Below are positions 33,361-42,635 of a stretch of 43,211 nucleotides of DNA, one piece after another. The first letter of the stretch is position 1, and every line of letters begins with the position of its first letter. The notes under the pieces were generated by a model. The model ran no database searches and had not been told where the DNA came from. It was given only the letters and a program-made list of their open reading frames with translations. Position numbers and translations under genes: made by a program. The DNA is taken from contig CAAEMG010000052.1 of assembly GCA_900757025.1 (NCBI GenBank), positions 1 to 43,211 of the forward strand, given 5' to 3'. The DNA is from Clostridia bacterium. GTDB lineage: Bacteria > Bacillota > Clostridia > Lachnospirales > Anaerotignaceae.

Positions 33361-33652
33361 ATCGTGGAACTTCCATGTCTTTAAACTGTATTTTCCGCAG
33401 AAAAAAAGCCCGCCCTTTGAAATTAATCAAAAAACAGACCTTTTTATATGCTTTTATCTTTTTCCGACTGTATTTGCCGCAACAAAACATTTTAAAATAT
33501 GGGGAGTTAAAATATATTACCGCAGCGATTATTGAAATGTTATATGCCATATACAAACCAATTAAACAGTCGGCTTTATTTATGGTTAAATTATAATCCT
33601 TTAATTGTTCAATGTCAACATCTTGCTGAACATTATATTCAAAAAAATAAAA
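33361..33652. other. Gene-free spacer between converging operons
   Basis: About 290 bases. Short frames exist on both strands, but none has a ribosome binding site or protein-like composition. No strong hairpin serves as terminator for the leftward operon. I see no repeat or RNA signature. Confidence 0.5.
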
Positions 33653-34333
33653 TTATGTTCGTTCGGTAATCAATTTTATAGCATGAACCATATGCAGTCT
33701 CATTGCCGCCTTTGCACCTTCCGCATCCCGCCTTTGCATAAAGTCCATTATAAGTTTATGGTCTCTTATGGTTTCTTCCCTCAGTTCTTCAATACGGAAA
33801 CTCACCCTTACGGCCTTTCCCATATCCCTTACCAAAATCGGCATTATTTTGTTTATATATTCGTTGTGGGTTGCTTTGGCTATTGCCTTATGAAATTCCT
33901 GCTCTTCCTTTACCCTTTCTACGTTATCTATAAGTTTCTGTTCCAGAACCATGCCTATTTTTATTATATTTTTTATTTCTTTTTCACTGCCTCTTTGTGT
34001 GGCAAAATATGCCGCCTCCGGCTCTATTACCATTCTCATTTCATAAAGGTCTTTTACGGCAGCCTCATTTGGAACAAATTCGTCGTTGGCAGCAAGAACC
34101 GCCTTTTCGGGATTAAAGTCGTTTCTTACAAATGTTCCCTTGCCTCTTTTTATTTCCAAAATTCCTCTTGTAACAAGTATTCTTATGGCAACTCTCAGTG
34201 TTGCCCTGTTTATATTAAACATTTTGGAAAGCTCAATTTCGTTTGGAAGTTTGCTTCCCGGCGGAAATTTTCCACCCTCTGTTATCATGGCATATAAATC
34301 GTCACTTATCATTTCAGAAAGGGCTTTAGGCAT
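33653..34333 (-). CDS. GntR/FadR-family transcriptional regulator with FCD domain
   Basis: A 226-aa repressor-type protein. The winged HTH spans about 5-72 (GGKFPPGSKLPNEIELSKMF, then NRATLRVAIRIL and IKRGKGTFV), the FCD effector domain about 88-220. FCD members use Asp/His residues to hold a metal and bind organic acids; candidates are in DLYEMRMVIEPEAA, FHKAIAKATHNEYI and MRLHMVHAI. The ligand is unknown. ATG 34333 follows AAGGAGA. It is 15 bases after holA and so ends the competence-linked operon; a link to nearby metabolic genes is not shown. Confidence 0.88.
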   Translation of the reverse strand: MPKALSEMISDDLYAMITEGGKFPPGSKLPNEIELSKMFNINRATLRVAIRILVTRGILEIKRGKGTFVRNDFNPEKAVLAANDEFVPNEAAVKDLYEMRMVIEPEAAYFATQRGSEKEIKNIIKIGMVLEQKLIDNVERVKEEQEFHKAIAKATHNEYINKIMPILVRDMGKAVRVSFRIEELREETIRDHKLIMDFMQRRDAEGAKAAMRLHMVHAIKLITERT

Positions 34334-34348
34334 AATATCATCTCCTTT

Positions 34349-35335
34349 TTATGCTCCGTATTTTGCTATAATAATTTCCAAAGCCGTCTGTGCTTCAATT
34401 TTTCCGCTTTTAATTCCCATATCCGTTTCAAGGCATTCATAAATGGCGTTTTTAAGCATTTCCTCGGTAAAGTTTCTGCACTGCATTGAACATTCCTTTA
34501 CGGCATAATAGTTTTGGGAAATAATATCCTTTATTTCGTTTATATCTTTTCCCTGTGCCGTCAAAACCTTGCACTGTAGCATTATTTTAAACTGTCTTGA
34601 AATAAGGGCAAGTATTTTTAAAGGAGGCTCATTAAAAATAAGCAGTGTACGGTATATTTCAATGGCTTTTGAAATATTTTTCATGCCTATTTCCTTTACC
34701 AAATCAAAAACCTTGGCTTCCAATGTTTTTGTGCATACTGCGTCAACGTCTGCCGCAGTTACTTCGCCTTCTTTTTTGTAAGGAATAAGTTTATTTATCT
34801 CTTTTTCAAGTGTTGCCATATCGCTGCCTACGCAGTGTATAATATATGCCGCCACAGAAGATGTGCATTTTATTTTTTCCCTTGCAAATATTTTCGGAAT
34901 AAGTTTTATAGCATCTTTCTCTTCTGTTTTTTTATATTCTTCTGCAAGTCCGTTTTTGGATACGGCTTTATAAAGTCTGTTTCTTTTGTCAACTTCTCTT
35001 TCGGCAAATATAATACAGGCACTATCGGGTATATTGGGAATATATTCCGTCATTGTTTCCGTATCGTTTTTTCTTCCTTCTTTAAAAAGGCCGCTGTCTT
35101 TAACGACTATAAGACGTTTTTCGCTTAAAAACGGCATTGTTTCTGCAGCATCTATAACTTTGCCTATTTCCGGCGCTCCGTCAAAAAAATCCCTGTTCAT
35201 AACAGCTTCGGCTTCATCTACAACGGCTTTTTCAAGAACTTTTCTGTCATTATTCATCAAAAACTGCTCTTCTCCAAAAAGAAGATAGCATTTTCTTATA
35301 TTTTTGGATTTTATGTCCTCTTTTACGGACGCCAT
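34349..35335 (-). CDS. holA: DNA polymerase III, delta subunit
   Basis: A 328-aa clamp-loader subunit that opens the sliding clamp. Recognisable are the early CYLLFGEEQFLMN block, MPFLSEKRLIVVKDSGLF, IIFAEREVDKRNRLYK, and the helical C-terminal collar (LKILALISRQFKIMLQCKVL). Length is normal. ATG 35335 has GGAGGAG and overlaps the end of comEC by 13 bases. comEC-holA is a conserved clostridial order; the usual following rpsT is replaced here by a GntR gene. Confidence 0.94.
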   Translation of the reverse strand: MASVKEDIKSKNIRKCYLLFGEEQFLMNNDRKVLEKAVVDEAEAVMNRDFFDGAPEIGKVIDAAETMPFLSEKRLIVVKDSGLFKEGRKNDTETMTEYIPNIPDSACIIFAEREVDKRNRLYKAVSKNGLAEEYKKTEEKDAIKLIPKIFAREKIKCTSSVAAYIIHCVGSDMATLEKEINKLIPYKKEGEVTAADVDAVCTKTLEAKVFDLVKEIGMKNISKAIEIYRTLLIFNEPPLKILALISRQFKIMLQCKVLTAQGKDINEIKDIISQNYYAVKECSMQCRNFTEEMLKNAIYECLETDMGIKSGKIEAQTALEIIIAKYGA

Positions 35336-37623
35336 TTTTTCTCCTCCTTTGCCGATGTATAAAATTTAAGTGTTTTTCCGTCGGTTTCAGCCGTAATTGT
35401 TCCATCTACGGCTGTTTCATATATTATTATACCGTTATTTTCAAGCCTTTGTTTAACTTCTGCCGACGGATGTCCGTAACGGTTGTTCTTTCCGTAAGAT
35501 ATAACCGCATAATCGGCGTTTACTTTTTCAACAAATTCGTCACTTGTTGAATATTTTGAACCGTGATGGGCAGTTTTAAGCACATCACATTTTATTGGTG
35601 CATTCAGCAAAATAAGCTTTTTCTCGTCATCTGCCCCTATATCTCCCGTAAGAAGAAAAGATTTTTCTCCACACACTATCTTCAAAACAAGAGAGCCGCT
35701 GTTGTCGCTTATTTCCGTTTTCTCGGTATACAACGGATAAAGACACAAAATTTCACATTCTCCGCCTATTTCAGCGCTTTGCCCGCCTTTTATATATAAA
35801 ATATCCGTTTTGGTATCTTTTGCGGCAGAATATATTTTGCTGTAAAGCTCACTTTCTTCATATGGATAATCTGCCACAACAATATTTTCAACTTTTGTTC
35901 CTCTTATTATTTCTTCCGCTCCGCCACAATGGTCATTATCGGGGTGTGATATAAAAAGAGCATCAACTTTACTTTTTCCGTAATAATCAAGATATGGCAG
36001 AATAATTTTTTCGCCGGTATTTTCTCCTTCGGAAACATATCCGCCGGTATCAAAAACATAAACTCCTCCGTCATATGTTCTCAAAACCATGCAGTCGCCC
36101 TGCCCAACATCAATAAAGTCCATATAATTTTTATGATAAATAAAACGGTTTCCCAAAAGAAGAACAAAAACTGCCGCCAAATCTGCCAAAATAAGTATTC
36201 TTGTTTTAAACTGCGAAATTTTATTCTGAACCAAAAGTATTATAAGTATATAATACAAAAATGCAAATATCAAACCCAAATTGCCTGTATGTATGTTTGC
36301 CAAAGGAAGTTTGGCAGCTATAAAACTTACAAATTCAAATATTTTTAGTATCACATAAACACTGCCACCGATAAAAATTCCAATATTTATATTAACAGCT
36401 CCCAAAATTCCGCACACAAAAGCCAACAGCAAAAGAGGCATTAAAAGCGGAATTACAAAAATATTGGCAAACACTCCGGCAAAAGACACAGTATAAAAAT
36501 TAATTGCACATATGGGAAGGGTTACAACGGAAACCATAAAAGAAACTGCCGCCAAAGACAATATTTTCTTTAAAACAGTGTCTTCTTTTTCAAATATTTT
36601 TCCGCACAAAACACAGGCATATACCGATGAAACGCTTAAAAGAAAGCCTACATCATAAATTATAAAAGGATTATACAAAGCCATGAAAAACACAGCGGCA
36701 CAAAGAGAATTAAGTGTATCACCCTGCCGATACAAAACATCTGCCAAAAGCACAATTTCAACCATTATAACGGCTCTTACAACAGAAGGAGCACAGCCTG
36801 TAAAAACGGCATATAATGCTGCAAAAACCATTGCTGCCGCTGCCGATTTTCTTTTGCCTAAAATACGTTTAAAAATAAGCCTTACAGCCAAACATATTGC
36901 CGCCGTATGCAGCCCCGAAACCGCAAGTACATGGCTTATTCCCGCCGAAGAATAAAACTCTCTTGTATCGTCCGAAACCAAACTTCCTTCACCCAAAACC
37001 ATAGCACACACTATTTGTGCCTCTTTTTCCGGAAAAATTTCAAAATAAATATTATGCAGTTTTTCCTTTAAATTATCCAGAAAATATACTTTTCCGTTGT
37101 TTCCCATATAATAAATCTTTTTGGCATACATACCGCCTTCAAGATTTTTTGAAATAATATATTTTCCCATATCAAAGCCGCCTTTTACAGTAGGCTTTTC
37201 CATAGAAACGCTTTTGCCGGTGGCAAATATAATATCGCCTTTATGCACAAATTCTCCTTTTGGAGTATAAATCAAAATTTTTGCCTCGGTGTTTTTTATT
37301 CCGCCGTTTTCGGCTATAACGCTTGTTTTGGCAAAAAGCCTCTGCCTTCCGCCCTGCGTAAAATTTGTATTTGTAACAACACATTTTACAGACACATCTG
37401 TATCATTTTCAAAAACAGGGTCTTTTACAGCCAAAAAGCTGACAGTTAAGCCCAAAACAAGAGATGCCAAAGGCAGAAGAAAAACAATATTTTTGTTTTT
37501 AAAAGCTCTGAAGCCTATAATCAAAACAGCCAAAAGGGCAGTATACGGCAAAAAATCCGTATACTGCCCCGAAAGCAGACCTATTATTAAAAATATAGCT
37601 AAATGTAGAAAGGGTCTTTTCAT
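35323..37623 (-). CDS. comEC: ComEC/Rec2 competence DNA channel
   Basis: A 766-aa polytopic protein that passes single-stranded DNA through the membrane. It has an N-terminal hydrophobic part with an OB-like DUF4131 domain (about 50-190), a central competence helix bundle (about 210-480, with AVSGLHTAAICLAV and the GCAPSVVRAVIM signature) and a C-terminal metallo-beta-lactamase-like domain (FIDVGQGDCMVL, SHPDNDHCGG, LTGDIGADDEKKL, LKTAHHGS). All three domains are complete, so it is probably functional. It starts two bases after the GerMN gene. Whether the organism is naturally competent cannot be told from this window alone. Confidence 0.95.
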   Translation of the reverse strand: MKRPFLHLAIFLIIGLLSGQYTDFLPYTALLAVLIIGFRAFKNKNIVFLLPLASLVLGLTVSFLAVKDPVFENDTDVSVKCVVTNTNFTQGGRQRLFAKTSVIAENGGIKNTEAKILIYTPKGEFVHKGDIIFATGKSVSMEKPTVKGGFDMGKYIISKNLEGGMYAKKIYYMGNNGKVYFLDNLKEKLHNIYFEIFPEKEAQIVCAMVLGEGSLVSDDTREFYSSAGISHVLAVSGLHTAAICLAVRLIFKRILGKRKSAAAAMVFAALYAVFTGCAPSVVRAVIMVEIVLLADVLYRQGDTLNSLCAAVFFMALYNPFIIYDVGFLLSVSSVYACVLCGKIFEKEDTVLKKILSLAAVSFMVSVVTLPICAINFYTVSFAGVFANIFVIPLLMPLLLLAFVCGILGAVNINIGIFIGGSVYVILKIFEFVSFIAAKLPLANIHTGNLGLIFAFLYYILIILLVQNKISQFKTRILILADLAAVFVLLLGNRFIYHKNYMDFIDVGQGDCMVLRTYDGGVYVFDTGGYVSEGENTGEKIILPYLDYYGKSKVDALFISHPDNDHCGGAEEIIRGTKVENIVVADYPYEESELYSKIYSAAKDTKTDILYIKGGQSAEIGGECEILCLYPLYTEKTEISDNSGSLVLKIVCGEKSFLLTGDIGADDEKKLILLNAPIKCDVLKTAHHGSKYSTSDEFVEKVNADYAVISYGKNNRYGHPSAEVKQRLENNGIIIYETAVDGTITAETDGKTLKFYTSAKEEKKWRP

Positions 37624-37625
37624 TC

Positions 37626-38573
37626 TCAGCCGTCAATCTCCTTTGGTGCAAATGGCTTGTCAAACTCTATATTGCCCTTAAATTCATTTCGTTTCTCGCC
37701 TTCTATAAGGAACTGTACTTTTTCAATGTTAGGAAGCTGTGTGAGGGTATCTACAATAGAATATATTGTAAGAAGTTCTCCTTGCTCCGTTCCGCTGTGT
37801 TTTGTAACAAAGTCTTCGCTTAAATCAACATAGCATATTCCGTCAGCCGTTTTTATATCTCTTATTTTTGTTTCCGAAGGCACTGTAGGCAGATGTCCCT
37901 GTTCCTGAGGGCCGGCTATAATAGCCTCCATAACATATTTTTCTATGCTGTCGTTTGTGTTTACTTCTATTCTGCGTTCCTCTTTTACAAGTTTTTGAGC
38001 CGAGCTGTCGGTAAAATAAAGAACTATTTTTTTGCTTGAATTTGTAGGCTCAGGGTCTATTTCGGCATTTATAATAAGGTTTTCCCTTGTCATTATGCCT
38101 ATATCCTCGCCGTTTATCTTTTTTATAGGGTTTCCGCTTACGCTTATGCTTACTCCGTCTACAAAATACAGCCCTGTAAGAGTCCATACTATTGCCGAAC
38201 GGCACATCATTTCCTGTCCGGCAGAAAGAGAAAGATAATCGTCGGAAAGGTCTACATTAATATTTTTCTGGCTTACGCTTATTCCCGTTACGGCAACAGA
38301 AGAAGGTATTGCCGAAACAAGGTTTTCGTTTTTAGGCATTTCACGCATTTTTTCCAAAGCCGAAAGAGCCATTCCGTAAACAGAAACGCCATCTATTTCC
38401 CTGTTTTCGCTTACAAGGCGTGAGTCGCCTTTTTGGGCATAATATATATCAACGCCCATATTTATTCCTCCGCTTGTTTCTGCCTTATCGGTGTTGCACA
38501 CAGCCAAAACAGACGCTATTATAACCAAAAAAATTATAAGCAAAACAGCCGCAGTTCTTTTTTTGTTTTTCAC
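37626..38573 (-). CDS. GerMN-domain protein
   Basis: A 315-aa exported protein. It has an N-terminal hydrophobic anchor (LLIIFLVIIASVLAV) with a Cys in LAVC, a poor lipobox, so either a lipoprotein or a signal-anchored protein. Two GerMN (sporulation/germination) domains follow: about 38-165 and 180-305, the second with VMEAIIAGPQEQGHLPTVP and GELLTIYSIVDTLTQLPNIEKV. GerM acts in spore cortex formation, but the family also includes non-spore envelope proteins such as LpqB. Start GTG 38573 is preferred to TTG 38576 because of the spacing to GAGGTG. Genes flank it by 11 and 2 bases. Confidence 0.87.
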   Translation of the reverse strand: MKNKKRTAAVLLIIFLVIIASVLAVCNTDKAETSGGINMGVDIYYAQKGDSRLVSENREIDGVSVYGMALSALEKMREMPKNENLVSAIPSSVAVTGISVSQKNINVDLSDDYLSLSAGQEMMCRSAIVWTLTGLYFVDGVSISVSGNPIKKINGEDIGIMTRENLIINAEIDPEPTNSSKKIVLYFTDSSAQKLVKEERRIEVNTNDSIEKYVMEAIIAGPQEQGHLPTVPSETKIRDIKTADGICYVDLSEDFVTKHSGTEQGELLTIYSIVDTLTQLPNIEKVQFLIEGEKRNEFKGNIEFDKPFAPKEIDG

Positions 38574-38584
38574 CAAATCACCTC

Positions 38585-40012
38585 TTATTTATTTGAATTA
38601 TGCACAAGAGGTATGCGTACAACAAATGTCGTTCCCTCGTTTTCTTTGCTGGTTACTCGTATACTGCCGTCGTGCATAAGCACTGTGGAATGGGTTATGG
38701 CAAGGCCAAGGCCCGTTCCTCCCGTCTGCCTGTCTCTTGTTTTATCTATGCGGTAAAATCTCTGGAAAATCTTTGTAAGTTCTTCCTCTGCCATGCCTAT
38801 GCCGGTATCGCTTACGGTTATAAAGGCATTTTGGTGGTCGCTGTCAAGCACAACCTTAACTGCTCCGCCTTCATCGGTATATTTTATGCCGTTTTCAATA
38901 AGGTTTGATATTGCAAGAGTAAACTTTGTTGCGTCTATATCGGCAGAAACTTCCTTTACCTCGCTAAAGCCCAGCGTAATATCTTTGTTTGCCGCAAGAG
39001 GCTGAAGCCTTTTTACCGTTTCGCCAACAACCTTATTAAGGCTTTCCGTTTTAAAGTTTACCGGAATTTCCTTCTGGTCAAGACGAACAAGAGTAAGTAG
39101 GTCGTTTATAATTTCCGTCATTCTGTCAACTTCGCTGTTTATGTCGCCCATAAACTCTTCATACATTTCTTTCGGCGTGTCGGTGTTCATAAGAAGTGAC
39201 TCGCTTAAAACTTTTATAGAGCTTAAAGGAGTTTTAAGTTCGTGGCTTACGTTTGAAACAAACTGCTGACGTGAACTTTCAACCTGTTCAAGTTTTTGTG
39301 CCATATCATTTACAGCCTCTGAAACCTTAGCCATTTCGCTGTAATTTACATGGTCAACAGGAAGCCTCTGCTCCAAATGTCCATCGGCTATTTTTTCTAT
39401 AACGGTAATCATTTTTTTAAGCGGGTCGGCTATAAGATGGGCAAAACCGAAAACCACAAGGGCAATTACAAGTATCATAACGCCCATAAGTATATAAACC
39501 TGATGCCTTATGGCGCTTACCTTTTCGGCTATGTCGCTTGGCATATCGGATATAAGAACAGTGCCTATTTTCTGCCCTGCCTCGTTTACTATGCTTGCAA
39601 CGGCATATATACAGCCGTTTGGCTGAACATTTGCCACATCTTTTTCATCAAGGGCTGCTATTACTTCGGGAATAAGATACATTTTTCCTGTTTCGGTTCT
39701 GTTGGAATCGTTTACAACAGTTCCCATTGCATCGGTAACTATAGTTCGGTATCCGCCCTGAGTGCTTGTGTTTTCAATATCTTCGTCAAACTCGCTTTTT
39801 TTGTTTTCGTCATAAAGATAGTCCGAAATTGTTATGTGGCCCGAAAATATATTTGCCTGATTTAAAAGCTCTTTTTTTCTTTCTTCAATATAATAATTTT
39901 CTGTTGTTTTAAATATTACGGAGCTGAAAAGCAGAAGTGGTATTATGCTTACGGCTATATATGTGGCAAAAAGCATCCACCTTATGCTCCACCTTTTGTT
40001 CTGCTTAACCAA
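38585..40012 (-). CDS. Sensor histidine kinase (PhoR/WalK type)
   Basis: A membrane kinase of about 475 aa. Two transmembrane helices (about 15-35 and 170-190) enclose an extracellular sensor of about 130 residues; HAMP (about 190-245), HisKA with phospho-acceptor His in SNVSHELKTPLSS, and HATPase_c with N (NLIENGIKYTDEGG), G1 (VSDTGIGM), F (FQRFYR) and G2 (GTGLGLAI) boxes follow. The start is uncertain: TTG 40012 has GGGGAG about 12 bases upstream, while TTG 40024 touches that site. It overlaps the response regulator gene only if the longer start is used. The signal is unknown. Confidence 0.93.
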   Translation of the reverse strand: MVKQNKRWSIRWMLFATYIAVSIIPLLLFSSVIFKTTENYYIEERKKELLNQANIFSGHITISDYLYDENKKSEFDEDIENTSTQGGYRTIVTDAMGTVVNDSNRTETGKMYLIPEVIAALDEKDVANVQPNGCIYAVASIVNEAGQKIGTVLISDMPSDIAEKVSAIRHQVYILMGVMILVIALVVFGFAHLIADPLKKMITVIEKIADGHLEQRLPVDHVNYSEMAKVSEAVNDMAQKLEQVESSRQQFVSNVSHELKTPLSSIKVLSESLLMNTDTPKEMYEEFMGDINSEVDRMTEIINDLLTLVRLDQKEIPVNFKTESLNKVVGETVKRLQPLAANKDITLGFSEVKEVSADIDATKFTLAISNLIENGIKYTDEGGAVKVVLDSDHQNAFITVSDTGIGMAEEELTKIFQRFYRIDKTRDRQTGGTGLGLAITHSTVLMHDGSIRVTSKENEGTTFVVRIPLVHNSNK

Positions 40013-40697
40013 AATAATATCCAACTCCCCATTTCGTAAATATATACTGAGGCTCGCTTGGGTTTGCCTCTATTTTTTCCCTAAGCCTTCTTATATGAAC
40101 GTCAACCGTTCTTGCATCTCCAGGATAATCATATCCCCAAACAGTATCAAGAAGATTTTCACGGCTGTATACCTTGCCTTCGTTTTTTATAAGAAGTTCC
40201 AGAAGGTCATATTCTTTTGCCGTAAGATTTGTTTCTTTGCCGTTTATAAACACTCTGCGGCTGTCGGTTTCTATTTTAAGGCCTTTTTTCTCTATAACAT
40301 TTGGGTTTGAAACCTCTTTAACCTCAATTTTTCTTACACTTCTTCTTAAAATTGCCTTTATTCTGGCTTTAAGTTCCAAAATATTAAAAGGCTTAACAAT
40401 ATAATCGTCTGCACCGTATTCCAGACCCATTATTTTGTCCATGTCCTCGCCTTTTGCAGTAACCATTATTATAGGAATTTGCGAAAACTCCCTTGTTGTT
40501 TGGCAAACCTGAAGTCCGTCCATTTTAGGAAGCATAACATCAAGCACAACCAAGTCAAAATTTCCTTCTTTTATATAATTTAAGGCTTCTTCGCCGTCAT
40601 ATGCCGCCGTAACCTCAAAGCCGTCCTGTTCCAAACTGAATTTAATTCCCTTTACGATTAACTTTTCATCGTCAACAACAAGTATTTTGCTGCCCAT
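40005..40697 (-). CDS. OmpR/PhoB-family response regulator
   Basis: A 230-aa regulator. The receiver domain has the acidic pair Asp9/Asp10, phospho-acceptor Asp53 (VLDVMLPKMDG) and Lys102 (IVKPFN). The C-terminal winged helix (about 130-228) has NLTAKEYDLLELL and the recognition part DARTVDVHIRRLREKIE. Overall it is like WalR/PhoP. ATG 40697 follows GGGAGAGG; its start is two bases beyond the comEA stop. It pairs with the histidine kinase directly downstream. Whether it controls the competence genes in its own operon is an open question. Confidence 0.95.
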   Translation of the reverse strand: MGSKILVVDDEKLIVKGIKFSLEQDGFEVTAAYDGEEALNYIKEGNFDLVVLDVMLPKMDGLQVCQTTREFSQIPIIMVTAKGEDMDKIMGLEYGADDYIVKPFNILELKARIKAILRRSVRKIEVKEVSNPNVIEKKGLKIETDSRRVFINGKETNLTAKEYDLLELLIKNEGKVYSRENLLDTVWGYDYPGDARTVDVHIRRLREKIEANPSEPQYIFTKWGVGYYFG

Positions 40698-40698
40698 A

Positions 40699-41073
40699 CT
40701 ATTCCTCTCCCTCGGCTGTTATAAAAGCCTCTATATTTTCAAAGATTTTATCCCCTATTCCTTTTATGTTTTTAAGCTCTTCTATTGAAGAAAAGCCGCC
40801 ATTTTCGGTTCTGTATTCAATAATAGCCGCTGCTGTTTTTTCGCCTATTCCGTCCAAACTTTCCAGCTCTTCGGCTGTGGCGGTGTTTATGTTTACCGTC
40901 GTATTTTTATACAAAGCATCATCAATGCTTTCTATTCTTTCTACATTATCATAATATATTTTGCTGTCCTTTGCAAAGGTCAATTCCTCCGATTTTCGGT
41001 AAGACGAAAACCATATGCCGCACAGCAGAACCGCAAGTGTTAGCACAATGTAACCAAATCTTTCTTTTTTCAT
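40699..41073 (-). CDS. comEA: ComEA-like helix-hairpin-helix DNA-binding protein
   Basis: A 124-aa protein with an N-terminal membrane anchor (YIVLTLAVLLCGIWFSSY), a linker, and a C-terminal ComEA DNA-binding domain with two helix-hairpin-helix motifs (VNINTATAEELESLDGIGEKTAAAI and the later LKNIKGIGDKIFENI, quoted in part). It has no SLBB domain, so it is shorter than Bacillus ComEA. It binds incoming double-stranded DNA outside the membrane and passes it to ComEC, encoded four genes downstream in the same run. First gene of the operon. Confidence 0.88.
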   Translation of the reverse strand: MKKERFGYIVLTLAVLLCGIWFSSYRKSEELTFAKDSKIYYDNVERIESIDDALYKNTTVNINTATAEELESLDGIGEKTAAAIIEYRTENGGFSSIEELKNIKGIGDKIFENIEAFITAEGEE

Positions 41074-41284
41074 AAAATTTCACCCTTTGTATCTTTTTAT
41101 GTTTGTAAGAAACAAAGTTTCTGATATACTTAAATATAGCATAAAAATCAGATGTTTGATTTTTTATATATGTGCAGTTGAAATTTAGTATTTGTAAATT
41201 GTTTTCTATCAAAATCAATTTACCGCACACATCTTTTTTAAATAATATATCACTTTTACAAATAAAAATATACAGGAGAAACAC

Positions 41285-42616
41285 ATGAAAAAAACAGCTT
41301 TATTATTATTTTCCTTTTTTTATACATTTATATTTTCTTTTTCAGCCTTTGGAGCTGTAACAACCGAAAAAACAACCTCCTGCGCCGAAGCCCTTGCCCT
41401 TGACGCACAGTCGGCAATACTTATGGACGCAGCCACAGGCGAAATTATATACAACAAAAATATAGACGAAAAACAGTATCCGGCAAGCATAACAAAGCTT
41501 ATGACAGTGCTTTTATGCCTTGAAAACTGCCAGAAAGACGAAATAGTAAAATTTTCGCAAAACGCCGTATACTCCATAGAGCCGGGCAGCAGCCATATTG
41601 CCATAATGCCAGACGAGGAGCTTACAGTTGAGCAGTGTCTTTACGGAATAATGCTTCAATCGGCAAATGAGGTTTCAAACGCCGTTGCCGAGCATATAGA
41701 CGGCAGCATAGAGGCCTTTGCAAAGCACATGACAGAAAGGGCAAAAGAGCTTGGCTGCACAAATACAAACTTTGTAAACCCCAACGGCCTGCACAACGAA
41801 AACCACTATACTTCGGCACACGACATGGCTCTTATAGCCAAAGAACTTCTTAAATTTCCATATTTCAAAGAAATAATGTCGTCGGTTTACTATGAAATTC
41901 CGCCCACAAACAAACAGACGGAAACACGCTATCTTCACGGACAAAACCAGCTTTTAAAGCCTACCAGCATATTCTACTATGAATACTGCGAAGGAGGAAA
42001 AACAGGCTTTACAAATGAGTCAGGAAACACACTTGTTGCCTATGCCAAAAAAGACGATACAGAGCTTATATCCGTTGTACTTAAATCCACAGGCTATGGA
42101 GAATACACCGACACAAAGGCTCTTTTCGACTATGGCTTTGAAAACTTCCACACTGTAACAGCCGAAAAAGCCGGCACTGTTTTGGGCAGTGTAAACATTG
42201 TTAAAGAAGGCGGCGACAAGGTTATGGACACAATAGAAGGTGAAGTTGAAAACGACGTTGTGGCAACACTTCCTTTAGAATACACAGCCGACAAAATAGA
42301 AAAAAACATAGAAATGAACCCTGATGGCTCTTCCCTTATAAAAAAAGGCGACAAAATAGGCACTGTAAGCTATTCATATGACGGAAACGAAATTGCCAAA
42401 GCCGACATAACTGCCAAAACAGACAGCACCATAGAAAGCGAGGCCCTTACCGAGGCGAAGCCCCCTGTAAACTTCAAACTTGTGGGCATAATACTGGCAA
42501 TAATAGCCGTTATAGCCATAATAAGCCACATAACAGTTAAAAAAATAAAGAAAATGAGAAGAAAGCAGAAGAGAAGAAAACGCAGAAGAATGAAGGAAGC
42601 GGAAGAGAAGAGATAA
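41285..42616 (+). CDS. D-alanyl-D-alanine carboxypeptidase (DacF/PBP5-like)
   Basis: A 443-aa exported peptidase that trims the terminal D-Ala of peptidoglycan stem peptides. The signal peptide ends near residue 24; catalytic motifs are SITK (Ser68-Lys71), SAN (126-128) and KTG (239-241). A PBP5-type C-terminal beta domain follows (about 270-370), then one transmembrane helix (about 395-413) and a strongly basic cytoplasmic end (KKMRRKQKRRKRRRMK). ATG 41285 has CAGGAGA upstream. DacF-type enzymes act in sporulation, DacA types in vegetative cells; sequence does not decide. The next gene starts 19 bases later without a terminator. Confidence 0.93.
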   Translation: MKKTALLLFSFFYTFIFSFSAFGAVTTEKTTSCAEALALDAQSAILMDAATGEIIYNKNIDEKQYPASITKLMTVLLCLENCQKDEIVKFSQNAVYSIEPGSSHIAIMPDEELTVEQCLYGIMLQSANEVSNAVAEHIDGSIEAFAKHMTERAKELGCTNTNFVNPNGLHNENHYTSAHDMALIAKELLKFPYFKEIMSSVYYEIPPTNKQTETRYLHGQNQLLKPTSIFYYEYCEGGKTGFTNESGNTLVAYAKKDDTELISVVLKSTGYGEYTDTKALFDYGFENFHTVTAEKAGTVLGSVNIVKEGGDKVMDTIEGEVENDVVATLPLEYTADKIEKNIEMNPDGSSLIKKGDKIGTVSYSYDGNEIAKADITAKTDSTIESEALTEAKPPVNFKLVGIILAIIAVIAIISHITVKKIKKMRRKQKRRKRRRMKEAEEKR

Positions 42617-42635
42617 TAAGAAAGAAGTGTTTTAT

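Noticed and set aside
33348..33596. Short frames on both strands between the cdaA operon and the GntR gene
   Set aside because: They start within the terminator or lack ribosome binding sites and have no protein-like motif.
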